A stretch of 64,000 nucleotides of DNA from Erpobdella octoculata (Eukaryota; Annelida; Clitellata; Hirudinida; Erpobdellidae): positions 6,435,032 to 6,499,031 of the forward strand of contig OZ022245.1 in the NCBI GenBank assembly GCA_963978895.1, given 5' to 3'. The position numbers and the translations under genes are program-made. Under the pieces are notes generated by a model. The model was not told the DNA's origin. It saw only the letters and a program-made list of their open reading frames with translations, and ran no database searches. Below are positions 1-11,056 of this stretch, piece after piece; within the stretch, counting starts at the first letter, position 1, and each line of letters begins with the position of its first letter.

Positions 1-426
1 ACGCTTTTCAAGAATAATTCAAATGTTCGGGTTCTAAGTTCTATGTAAGGTGAAGCCTCGCGTGGCAGGCAACACTATGATACCAACTTGTTGTTGTTTA
101 CTTGCGCCTCTGAAGCTTAGCAACTTACGCTTCTAATCGATCCAATTTTATTTTTAAACAAGTCAGAAGTACGCCATTCAAGAACCTGCCTACACAAACG
201 AGAGCTCAAAAGCCGACTGAAAAATTCAACACTGACACTTCAAAAGGCTTCAACTTCTTCACACACAAAGCCATTAATATCATGTAACAAAAAATGCGGA
301 TTTGAAAACTTAGCTAAAAATTCAAATCAGTGCAACAAGTTAAAGTTTAAGAGTAACTTTCTCAAGGTTCAAAAAAACAAAAAAATAACTTCCAATGGAA
401 GAAGCAAATAAAAGTAAGAAATACGT
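1..426. other. non-coding flank, nothing recognised
   Basis: AT-rich DNA downstream of the LRR-Ig gene, which reads away from it on the minus strand. I see no ORF, RNA gene or repeat shared with the rest of the window. It presumably carries the 3' UTR of the LRR-Ig gene, but I found no convincing poly(A) signal. Confidence 0.4.
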
Positions 427-2379
427 TCACCTAAAGTTCAAAACGACATTTATTAATGCCATAAAAACAACCTCATAAAGACGCATGTAAAATCTCAGAG
501 ATGCTGAGTTTAAGGAAAAATCAACCTCGATGATTGCTTGATCAACCCCGCCACTGTTCATCGCCACGCATGCGTAAGATCCTTTATTCTTTTCCTTTGC
601 CTCATCGATTCTGTGCAAGGTTCTATATATGATCAGATTCTGCTTGTTTGGGTAGCTGACAGCAGAACCTTGTGGCATAACTATGATCACATATGGTGGG
701 GGTCGGCCATGTGCTTCGCAGATGATTCTTATACCTTTATCGTTGGTCATGTGCCAAGTCAAGTTGAAGACTTTGATCCATTTCGGAACCGTTGAACTAA
801 CATTTTTGCTCAATTCAGTGCTATTGGCCTTGTCTGAATCCAATTTGGTTACATAGTCAGTCACTCCTTCACCAAGATTTTCTCTAGTAGTACTACTGGA
901 TATAACTTCTGTCTTTCTATCTTTTTCTTCAGTAAGAGTTGTATTTAAATGAACATCAAGTCTTGTAATACCATCCATAGAACCATCATTAGTTGATAAC
1001 GCTTCTGAAATTACGAGATCCTCAGTGTATGTTGGCCCTTCTGAATGTGTTGAGGTTGGCATAGATGTAAAGCAATATTGGTTTAGAAAATCTTCAATTT
1101 TAAATGTTTCTTCATTTTTTATACAAGTTATGAAATTCAGAACCACAAGACGACTCCATTCGTTCTTTCTCACATAAGACATGGACGCGCATTCACATTT
1201 AAAAGGATTATCTGACAAATCGATTTTCTGGAGTCCTAGAAGTAAGTTTGTTAAATTGAGAAATTCCGATAAGTTATTTTGATGAAGGTCTAATTCCTCT
1301 AATGCAAGAAATTTATCTAAATCAATTATTGGATCAACAATTTTGTTATTTGGCAGTTTTAAAATTGTCAATTTGTTCTTTAATTGTTTGAAATTACTGA
1401 AATTCCATGCATGTCCATACATTTGAGAAATAACAAGTTCTTTAACAGTTATGTTGTCGTTCTCTAAGAAATTGAATGAGTCGATGCTTCCGTTAAATTC
1501 CAGATAATCAAAGCTTAACTTTTCGTTCGTCTGCAATTGTTATTTGTAATTGTAATACGTTACATTATATAATATTCAACATAATTATAATATAATCAAT
1601 AATTAAAAAAAATAGTTAATTAGATAAATGGAGGAACAGTGATAAACATCTAGTCGGTAAAATGATCACGTCAAAACCAACATTTCTTTAAATGCAATCT
1701 AATAAAAAGTCAACGTTTGATTGTATTATATCAAAAATAATTAATCAATAAAATCACACTTCACCTTCATTTCATGGAAATGGAAAGTCGGCTTCACATC
1801 AGTCAAACTTAAAGATTTAGTCGCTATACCCAGAAAATCAAAAGTTTCCATCTTCAATCCAGTTGAATTAGTTATAATTATTTTCTCAATCTGACTTCCC
1901 TTAAATATTCCCTCTGGAGACTGTTTAAAAGTTACATTCACAAACTGCAACTGTTTAGCAACAAGACCATCAAAAGCACCTTGTCTGCTCGCACCAATCG
2001 CTACTGATTTAAAATGAACAAGATCACAAGACGTTCCCTGCAGCAGATTTGTGGTCAGAATGTTGATACTGCTTTTAAGTATGAATAACGTGTTTATTGT
2101 TTTGTTTTTAATTGCAACTTCTGATTCTCCTACTGTAATTGTACTTTGATAAATCATAAAAGTATCAAGTTCTGTTTTGTCTATCACTTCCATGTATTCA
2201 TTCAGCTTTTTACATTCAACTCCACATATTACTTTAAATGCATTTATCGAACTCCAATCTACGTTGGGTTCAGGAATCCCGCCATTGGTACATTGTAACA
2301 CGTGTCCAACAACGTTGCAAGATTCCAACGAGTTACGTAATACAAAACAGATAATAAAAAAAAATAAAAGATAACGCAT
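427..2379 (-). CDS. LRR-Ig surface or secreted protein, two exons, complete
   Basis: Exon 1 is 2379-1765 and exon 2 is 1530-427. The donor is ATGAAG|GTGAAG and the acceptor TTGCAG|ACGAAC, phase 0; the model gives 572 aa. It starts with a hydrophobic signal peptide (MRYLLFFFIICFVL). Exon 1 encodes a divergent LRR N-terminal region. Exon 2 encodes LRRs (LTILKLPNNKI, LEELDLHQNNL, LQKIDLSDNPF), an LRR C-terminal cap beginning NPFKCEC, a Ser/Thr-rich linker with several N-glycosylation sequons, and one Ig domain with the GSYACVAMNSGG F-strand signature. The last ~20 residues are hydrophobic, so a GPI signal or short membrane anchor is possible. Known LRR-Ig proteins act in cell adhesion, neuronal wiring or innate recognition; the ligand here cannot be told. 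The start is the first ATG after the promoter CRE and gives the signal peptide. A decayed copy of exon 1 lies just upstream. Confidence 0.85.
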
Positions 2380-2498
2380 CTTCTCTTTAAGAATGCAATC
2401 AATCTTTCAAAACTTTTTTCAAATAAAATTCAACTTCAGTCTAACGCAACTTTCAAACGACTCGCAAGTGCAATGAAAATTTCAAAAAAGGACGCTAG

Positions 2499-2506
2499 TG
2501 ACGTCA
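2499..2506. promoter_or_regulatory. perfect CRE palindrome upstream of the LRR-Ig gene
   Basis: TGACGTCA lies 120 bp upstream of the LRR-Ig ATG. It matches the full CREB/ATF site. The matching position in the decayed duplicate reads TGACGTTA, which breaks the palindrome. A role in transcription is inference. Confidence 0.5.
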
Positions 2507-2699
2507 CGAGGGTGCGTTTTGAGGTCAATAAAACAGCTTAGAATTACATTTGTAAATAGAAATCTCGAAGTTTTTATTTTTTAAATATGTTTAATGTGTA
2601 TTGAATAATAATTTAAAAAACTGAGTTTATATGGATATCTGAAAAACATTACAAGCATCTCATTGCGTTGGTTTTTCACTTGTAGGTACCTATGTATAG

Positions 2700-3270
2700 C
2701 AATCGGCCTGCAACAACAAAACCATCAAAAGTACCTGGTCTGGTTTCTTCAATTGTTATTGACGATGTAAAGTTAACAAGACGTTCCGCGCAGAAACTTC
2801 TTGGTTAGAATTTTAATATTGCTGCGAGATATGCTTGGCTTAATTTAAAGAACCCAAACTTTTTTTTGTTCTCAATTCCACTTTTCAATTCATCGACTTC
2901 GACTGTTTGACAAGAATCGAGTGTGAAATTGTCAAGTTTATCTTTATTTATCAATTTGCTGTATTCATTCAACTTTCTACAATCCAACTTAAATGTGTTT
3001 ATTGAACTCTATTGAACTCTAGTTGGTTGCTAGGACAGAAAACTGGTATGGCCATCGATACATACTAGAACATCTCCTTTATTAACTTTCCAAAAATTCT
3101 CATCTGAGGCTCAAAAGTTAAAATAGAAGATTAGAAAAATAGAAAATTACGCATCTTCTTTTCAAAGCTAAATATGATCAACCTTTCAAGTACGCTTTCA
3201 AAATAAAATTTTAATTTCAGGCCAACTCAACTTTCAGAAGAATCCGAAGTGACGTTAGAAGAGCGCGTTT
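2700..3270 (-). pseudogene. decayed tandem copy of LRR-Ig exon 1 and its promoter
   Basis: The minus strand repeats, in the same order, the promoter, start codon (ATG at 3154-3152) and about two thirds of exon 1 of the neighbouring LRR-Ig gene. Matching pieces include CRKLNEYSKLINKDKLDNF against CKKLNEYMEVIDKTELDTF, and GTFDGFVV against GAFDGLVA. A stop interrupts the signal peptide shortly after the ATG, the frame changes several times, and similarity ends near 2700, before the LRR/Ig exon. It is a truncated, dead tandem duplicate. Confidence 0.8.
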
Positions 3271-3474
3271 TAAGATGCGACCGATAAATCAATCAATCAA
3301 AAAAGAGCTTAAAATGAATGTTTAAACAAACTTATTAATGCTGATTATTATTTTTCTGATAATTAGGTCAACAAATTATTCAAAGTTATAAAGCAATATC
3401 AAAATAATAATTATTATCATTAATAATGATAATGATGCTTCCTTTTTTAGTTAACGTTTTTGTAATATTCTAAA
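3271..3474. other. AT-rich spacer
   Basis: No coding potential seen. It contains a short near-palindromic ATTATCATTAATAATGATAA stretch around 3415. Confidence 0.4.
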
Positions 3475-3875
3475 CAGGGGCGCAACTATGGAGGCAGGGG
3501 GCTCAATCCCCCCACGCCAAATCGGAGGGCCGTGCAATTTTTTCAAATTCGATGAGTTTTTCTTTCGGTGGGGGATGGGGGTGCTATATTTATTCATAAA
3601 CTTATTTTTTACAAACATATATTTAGATTACAATCTTTGTTTGTGTGTGTGTGTGTGGCTTTCTCTGTACGCAAATCTTGCAGGTAAAATTTAACTAGCT
3701 AGGAAGCTGAAATTTTAAGCATAGTTTTATATTGGATGACAATACATGATTCAATTAAAAAAAAACAAAAAAAAACTTAATTTGAACATCTTTCGTATTT
3801 CTAAATCAAGTGTATTTGAAATTAAAGTTTGTGTTAAAAAACTCGTTTTTTACTTGTTTATATTTTGGCTTCTGG
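3475..3875. mobile_element. hAT-like element copy, interrupted by a second element
   Basis: The left end reads CAGGGGCGCAACTATGGAGG, matching the left end of the complete element at 28340-29692 (CAGAGGCGCAACTAGG). The interior matches too: the TGTGTGTG-GGCTTTCTCTG segment and the GGATGACAATACATGAT segment. The copy stops at 3875, where another hAT-like element has inserted. Related fragments on the other strand lie at about 18570-18690 and 60100-60250. Confidence 0.7.
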
Positions 3876-5177
3876 CAGGCGCGGTCCTACCATTGGGAAT
3901 GCTGGGGATGCATCTCCCCACCAGCTTCAAAGCTCTTTTTTACTTTGAATAAATCAAGTTAAACGTACACCAAACAGCCCCCCGCCAAACACCAACTAGA
4001 TAGTTATAAAATAGGAAAAAATCTGTGGGCATCAGCAATGCGCAATTACTATACCTAAGTAAGATATGCTTGACCAACCGAAGGCGATTATGTACTGCCA
4101 ACTACAGTAGCATAGCGAAAGGGGGCAGAAAAGGGCATCTGCCCCCGGGCGCCAGGCTTTGGGGCCGCCAAAAAACAAAAGGAAAGACAACAATTTCACC
4201 AAAGTTTAGTCATTTTTGAGCATGTAAAACATGTAAAATTAACTAATTGTATTTTTGCACTATTTCACACAAGTGATTTCTAAAATTTTCTTGGAGATGG
4301 GGCCCGCGGAGCCCCCTATATGGCTCGGGCGCCTTCGGTTCCCTCAGTCTTGGTCGTCCAATTGGGATGACAGTGGAAGATGGGGGCGCAGTTTTTATAC
4401 CCCCGCTACGCCACTGGCCAACTAACAGCTTATAAATGAGGATATCCAGCTAAGGCGGTTCTTGTTTGGTTTTCAGTTTTTGGGTTTTCGATTTTTCGTT
4501 GTTTCCTAGCGTTAATCGTTTTAAAAAATTAAAAAAAAATTGAGTTCGTGCGAGTTTAAAACACTAGTTTTTCCATCTAGATATATAGAAAAAATATCTG
4601 TGAGTTTGTGGGTCTGTCTCTTATAGAAATCTAAACCGCTGGAGCGATCTTGATGAAATTCGGCAAGGAGGTAGTTCTTATACAGTGAAAGAAAGTTAAA
4701 AAGGTTTGGACTCCCTACTACGATCCTCCGGCTCAGGGGGGCTAAAAAACCTTTCCAGGTCAAAAGTGCCTATGTACGACCATCAGAAATAATTCCGTAA
4801 TGAAATTCAAATTTAGTTTACGTAGGTTGAAGGATAGTGCATGTTCGTCGTACTATAGACATTAAACAAGTTAAAATAATGCTAAAGACATATCTTTTTA
4901 ATAAGTTTCTTGATTAGGAGATGTTGATGAGCAGCGCACCTTTGCAAAATAATTGTTTTTTTTTATAAGGGCACGATATAAATGTTATTTTGTATTTTAT
5001 TTGTATAGAAATTGAATAGGAACATGCACATTTCTTATGTTCAAAAATGCATTTGTTTTTACAACAAACCCATTACTTTATGATAACTTTAAAATTTATA
5101 AAAAAATGTATAGTATAAAACTTCCAATCAAAAATATATTTATCATCCCCCACCAGAAGATCCTGGAACCGCGCCTG
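3876..5177. mobile_element. hAT-like element with near-perfect 8-bp target duplication
   Basis: Left end CAGGCGCGGTCCTACCA; the right end read inward is CAGGCGCGGTTCCAGG. It is flanked by GCTTCTGG (3868-3875) and GCTTCCGG (5178-5185), a 7/8 match to the 8-bp duplication hAT transposases make. No transposase remains, so it is non-autonomous or gutted. It carries a smaller element at 4105-4416. Confidence 0.7.
4105..4416. mobile_element. 312-bp hAT MITE with perfect 8-bp target duplication
   Basis: Terminal inverted repeats CAGTAGCATAGCG and (right end read inward) CAGTGGCGTAGCG, flanked on both sides by GCCAACTA (4097-4104 and 4417-4424). The CAGTGGCGTAGCG end recurs at 12522, 16176 and 16534, so this is a family in this genome. 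Confidence 0.85.
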
Positions 5178-5279
5178 GCTTCCGGGAAAACAAATGTAAG
5201 GTGGAAAAAATTATTTGCTTGAAAACACAATAACTGGAAATGTGTTTCATTATTTTTTAAAAAATTAGTTTCCGAGCTT

Positions 5280-5570
5280 TGAGGTTTTGTGCCCGTTAAA
5301 ACGGGCTGAGTCCAGTTCAGCACGGACCAGGCCAGGCCTGGACTTTTGTATTTATAAAACGGACCGGTTTGGACGTGACATTTTGTGCTTAAATAACAAA
5401 CCAGACCTGGAATTTTCTGCATATAAAATAAGCCGGACCGAGTCTCAAAAAACCGTGTAAGGCTCTATGAATTAAAGTACTGCACTGGCCGGGCCAGGCC
5501 ATGGTTTTAAGGTCTTCAGACGGGGCGGACCGGACCTGAAGGCAACCCATATTATGTATCCCGTCATCCA
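5280..5570. repeat. GGCC/CCGG-rich text-like repeat
   Basis: A GC-rich island in AT-rich DNA, built of degenerate reiterations of CGGGCC, GGCCTG and GGACC words. Similar text occurs at about 9060-9190 and 17960-18040. It looks like the self-similar interior of a non-autonomous DNA transposon; I could not find its ends. Confidence 0.5.
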
Positions 5571-5659
5571 ATCGAGCTGAAATTTGAAATATAGGCTCAC
5601 TCTTCAATCCTCATGACAATGCATTCTATTAAAGTTTGAATAATTTAAAAAAAATTTAG

Positions 5660-5960
5660 ATATTAATTATCTATGTTTTAAAACAAATTAAATACAGTTA
5701 AATAAATGTTTGCGTATATAAATTCAAAGTTTCGTTTTTTACGTCTTATTTGTTTTCAACGTTTTTTTTATTTTCTACAACAGATTCTACACGTTCAATT
5801 AAATGAGAAAGGTTGAATAATTATGCTAGCATATATTTGAAATGAAGACATAAAAATTAGATATGGCAAATATCTTTTTAATAATCTTTCGTACATGAAT
5901 GTTCCATACATAGGAATTATTAATTATCGAGAATCAATTTTTTGTTCCAACTCTTTATGT
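5660..5960. other. AT-rich spacer, nothing recognised
   Basis: No repeat family, ORF or RNA gene seen. Confidence 0.4.
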
Positions 5961-5964
5961 CTTT

Positions 5965-6261
5965 CTAAAAAAAATTTACTAATTTTTTATTCGACGGTGA
6001 TGCATTTGATTTAACAAATTTCAAAATATCATCAACCTCTGGAATGATCCGTTTTGTAAATTCGTAATATTTCTCATATGCCATTATTAGATGTTGAACC
6101 TTGTTATTAAAAGAAGCTTGATCTTCTGACAAAACGATTGATATCCAGTTGTAATTTGACAGTAATAACTCTTTCCATAGCACATCCTTTAGACGTGTTG
6201 AGATCAGCGCAGCTATCCACCTCCAACTGTTTCTGGAATTCAATATAACTTTCAAAAGCAT
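5965..6261 (-). CDS. short ORF of unknown nature
   Basis: A 98-codon ATG-started reading frame with fairly balanced amino-acid use (several Trp, many Lys/Leu) and no recognisable domain. It lies directly beside a long (TA)n array in repeat-rich DNA. It could be an exon of an unrecognised gene, a transposon scrap or a chance ORF; I cannot decide. Confidence 0.2.
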   Translation of the reverse strand: MLLKVILNSRNSWRWIAALISTRLKDVLWKELLLSNYNWISIVLSEDQASFNNKVQHLIMAYEKYYEFTKRIIPEVDDILKFVKSNASPSNKKLVNFF

Positions 6262-6289
6262 TTTAAGTTCGCCTTTTTTCAGACTTATC

Positions 6290-7740
<1,451 letters not shown>

Positions 7741-7743
7741 CAA

Positions 7744-7990
<247 letters not shown>

Positions 7991-8002
7991 GCTATGTTTC
8001 CT

Positions 8003-8008
<6 letters not shown>

Positions 8009-8094
<86 letters not shown>

Positions 8095-8113
8095 TTATTT
8101 ATTTATTTATTTG
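8009..8113. repeat. (TA)n passing into (ATTT)n
   Basis: About 80 bp of TA followed by TTTATTTATTTATTTA. On the minus strand the (AAAT)n part directly follows the 3' end of the LINE fragment at 8640-8115, so it looks like the LINE tail from which the microsatellite grew. Confidence 0.9.
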
Positions 8114-8114
8114 T

Positions 8115-8640
8115 TTATTTGTCAACATATCTGCATAATAAAATGAAATGTCAACAGGGAGACTACTAATAAGCAATGCTTGTAGTGTAGCCACCCTTTA
8201 CAAAAAGAGACAAAAATCACATACACACACAAAATCAAATATAAACACAATGCTCAGTTTTTCATAGAAACGATTGTAAATTTTGTTCACAAATAAATTT
8301 CTTGATAAGAATTTTAAAAATGTGAACTGAAGATGCACATCTGATGTCTTCTGGTAAAATGTTCCATAATTTTGGTCCAATGAGGTAAATACTTGTAGAA
8401 AGTATTTTCAATCTGCAGTAAGGTAAATGAAAGATACCTGTATGTCTTGTTTGTCTATTCTTTATATCTGATGATAACATAAAATTATCAAAGACAGGGC
8501 AATGCATAATATTATTAATTAGCTTAAACATGAAAACCAAGATGCTATAGCAGTGAACTTGTCTTGGTGTTAACATATTTAGTGTATTGATATATTTATC
8601 AACATTGTCCGTTCTTCCAAGTCCGTAGAGCATTCTAACA
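8115..8640 (-). mobile_element. 5'-truncated LINE fragment (non-LTR reverse-transcriptase C-terminus)
   Basis: The minus-strand frame 8633-8262 encodes the tail of a non-LTR retrotransposon ORF2, recognisable from its closing region (LIGPKLWNILPEDIRCASSV), the counterpart of the PKLWNxLPxxIR motif of CR1/L2-like elements. The 3' region runs into an (AAAT)n tail at about 8095-8113. The frame is open here but lacks the RT core. Confidence 0.75.
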
Positions 8641-8658
8641 AAACGATATATATATATA

Positions 8659-8960
8659 TAAGAACATGTCCTGACTGACTGATAATCAACGCGAGCTTAA
8701 ACGCCTTATCCTAGGAACGTGAAATTTGGAGCTTATATTACTTTTATAGCGTTAGCACCCATTAAGAAAGGATTTTTAAAAATTTAGCTCCTGAGAGAAT
8801 GAAACTGGAAAACAAATGTTTTTTCTAAAACAACGTATATTTCGAAAACCAAAAAGGAAGGGCTTTTGAAATTTGGTATCTAAATTCTTCTTAAAAAATG
8901 AGAAATTGGGCTAAAAAATAGGGTTATTTGTTTTTCATGTTCTGGTTTCCAGGACTAATG
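8659..8960. repeat. third copy of the (TA)n-associated dispersed repeat
   Basis: Follows a short TATATATATA run and begins AGAACATGTCCTGACTGACTG, then ACGTGAAATTTGGAGCTTATATTAC. It is about 85% like the copies at 6419 and 6938 by eye and ends in the CAGGACTAATGTAAGG segment also seen at about 5190. Confidence 0.65.
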
Positions 8961-9059
8961 TAAGGTAGAGAAAAGGATTATATTTGCTTGAAAATTCAAT
9001 AGCTGAAAATGTAAAAACATTAAAATTTAATATAAAGATTTTTCGCCAAGTATATAGAA

Positions 9060-9190
9060 ATTTTAGGCCTGTAAAAACGGGCCAGGCCCAAATTAGATGA
9101 AACATGCCGGGCCTGAAATTTTGGCTAATGAAGCGGGCCGGGCCATGTTGTCGACGGACCGACCGAGTCGGGCCGTAAAAAATGACCCAG
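9060..9190. repeat. GGCC-rich text-like repeat, second copy
   Basis: Same style as 5280-5570: repeated GGGCC, GGCCTG and CGGGCCGG words with AAATTTTGGC spacers. No target duplication or inverted ends were found. Confidence 0.5.
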
Positions 9191-9373
9191 TTCAGTACGC
9201 TACTGTGGATGCGTATTCTTTTTTCCAAGCGAGCGAAGCCGCGACGGAAATGCTAGTTTCAGATAAAGTACAAAATAATTTAACAAAAATCAAAAAGTTT
9301 TCACAGTCGGCAATGATATTGCAATAGTAAAATCCTTGGAGCATTGATTCAGTAATGATTGGAAGTCTTGTTC

Positions 9374-10299
9374 TTATGCTTGTGTGATGTTGTTTCTTTC
9401 TTGCAAGTTTAAACAAACAAAAGAGGACTGGTTTAAACTTACAATGTTCCAGAAAACCTTTTTCATTGAAGCTACAATTTCATTAACTGCGTGAATGTTG
9501 AAGTTACTTACAGCTTTGAAGTTTATGTAAAAAGTAGTTTTGAATTCTTCATTAGGAAAGTTTAAACGCAGTCCTAAATACTGAAAACGTCTTGAATGAG
9601 TCCACTGAACAGGTTCTTCGAATTTACTCATATAATTACCTAAATCTAAATAAACCAAATTAGGTAATTCATCTATCATTTTGTAAATTAACTGCAGATT
9701 CTTGTTATTTATTAATCTAAAACAGTCGTTATTACTTACTTATGTCCAGGCAGATCAAATTAGAAAGACATGTTATTGAATCAACCAGTTTTTTCAATGA
9801 TCGATCCACAATATTTTTTATAGCCAATATTTTAAGACTGAAAAATTGGGAAAACTTGCATATCGTTTTTCTTGCTCTACTGCAACCAGATATATATATA
9901 AAGTTTTCAAATTTTCATAAGGAAATTGAATGTTTAGAATATCAATTAAATCTTCTTTAGTGATGAATTCCTTATAACAATGACAACACAGAGAAAGTTG
10001 GACTAATTTGGGGCACAAACAGGTAGACAATTTGTTTGTAATATCATTTTTGCAATAATTCGTGATGTGTGAGCAATTGATATTTAATTCTAATTGTTCC
10101 AAGTTCAAAGACCAAAATGGATTTTCGAAAAAACATTGAAATAAAATAACCAACGGCAAAAACTTTTCTTGATAAAAAAAAGCAAATGATCTATAGTGAT
10201 TGAAAAACAAGTAAGATTTCCTCTGTTCAAAAACTTCCAATAAATTCTAGATATCTCCAAAGAAAATCCGAACAATTCCAAAATACGCAAAAATGCCAA
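9374..10299 (-). pseudogene. frameshifted LRR-like gene remnant
   Basis: Minus-strand protein segments with leucine-rich repeats (LEQLELNINCS, CPKLVQLSLCC, LKILAIKNI, LSNLICLDIS, LPNLVYLDLGN, FQYLGLRLNF) run head to tail but change frame at least three times: in a T-run near 10170, at about 9830, and at a duplicated AAGT (about 9733-9740). Removing one AAGT copy would restore LDISNNDCF. The LRR spacing and the FQYLGL step vaguely recall ZYG11/ZER1-type substrate receptors; that is a guess. The frame breaks could be real decay or, at the homopolymer, sequencing error. Confidence 0.55.
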
Positions 10300-11056
10300 A
10301 AATATTCTCAGAGAATTTTTGTTTAAGGAATTTTTCCTTCGTCACCCATCCGGAGAGTGGTCAATCCCTCGGATTTTCTGTTTTCGAAGTTTCACTTAAT
10401 TGAAAATTTATTGCGCAAACTGATAAACGCCAAATTTTCACATTGATCTTTCTATATTTTTATCAATACGAAAACAAGTTAAATAATAAATTTTCATAAA
10501 CAAAAAACTTATTGGTATAGTTTTTGGGGGGGAGGGAGAGATTTAACCCCAGAAACACTCTGTTGTGTGCGCCACTGCCTTTGTGAATGTGTGTTTTTGT
10601 GTGTGCGTGTTTGATTGAATGAGTAAGTGAGGCTGGAAGATTATATAAGTTGATTAGTCATGTTATTTTATTTTTAAATTAACTACCAAATGTGAAAACG
10701 GTTTTACAAACGAATCTCGGAAGTTTGTTGTCTTAAACTATTCGTTGATTCAATGAAAGAACACAAATATAATATGCAGCTCTCTACGTTTAAGCTTTAT
10801 GTTGTATTTGGTTATGGCAATCATTAAATAATAAAAATTTATTAGTTTTCATCAAACATTTCTTGATAAGAAAAGAGAATAATTTACCATCGAAAAAATT
10901 ATATATTCAAGTATGACATGATATCCTCTACAAATCTAAAGAAAAATAGTTTTTTTAAGTTAAATTAAAAGTTTAAAATCTTGATCAATATTTGCCGTCA
11001 GCATTTTAATTTCCAGTTTGAGGAAGCCCCGCAATCAGTTGAGCTTAAAAAGGATT
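10300..11056. other. AT-rich intergenic DNA
   Basis: No gene or shared repeat recognised apart from a short GT-rich run near 10565-10610. It lies downstream of the K2P channel gene and probably contains its 3' UTR. Confidence 0.4.
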
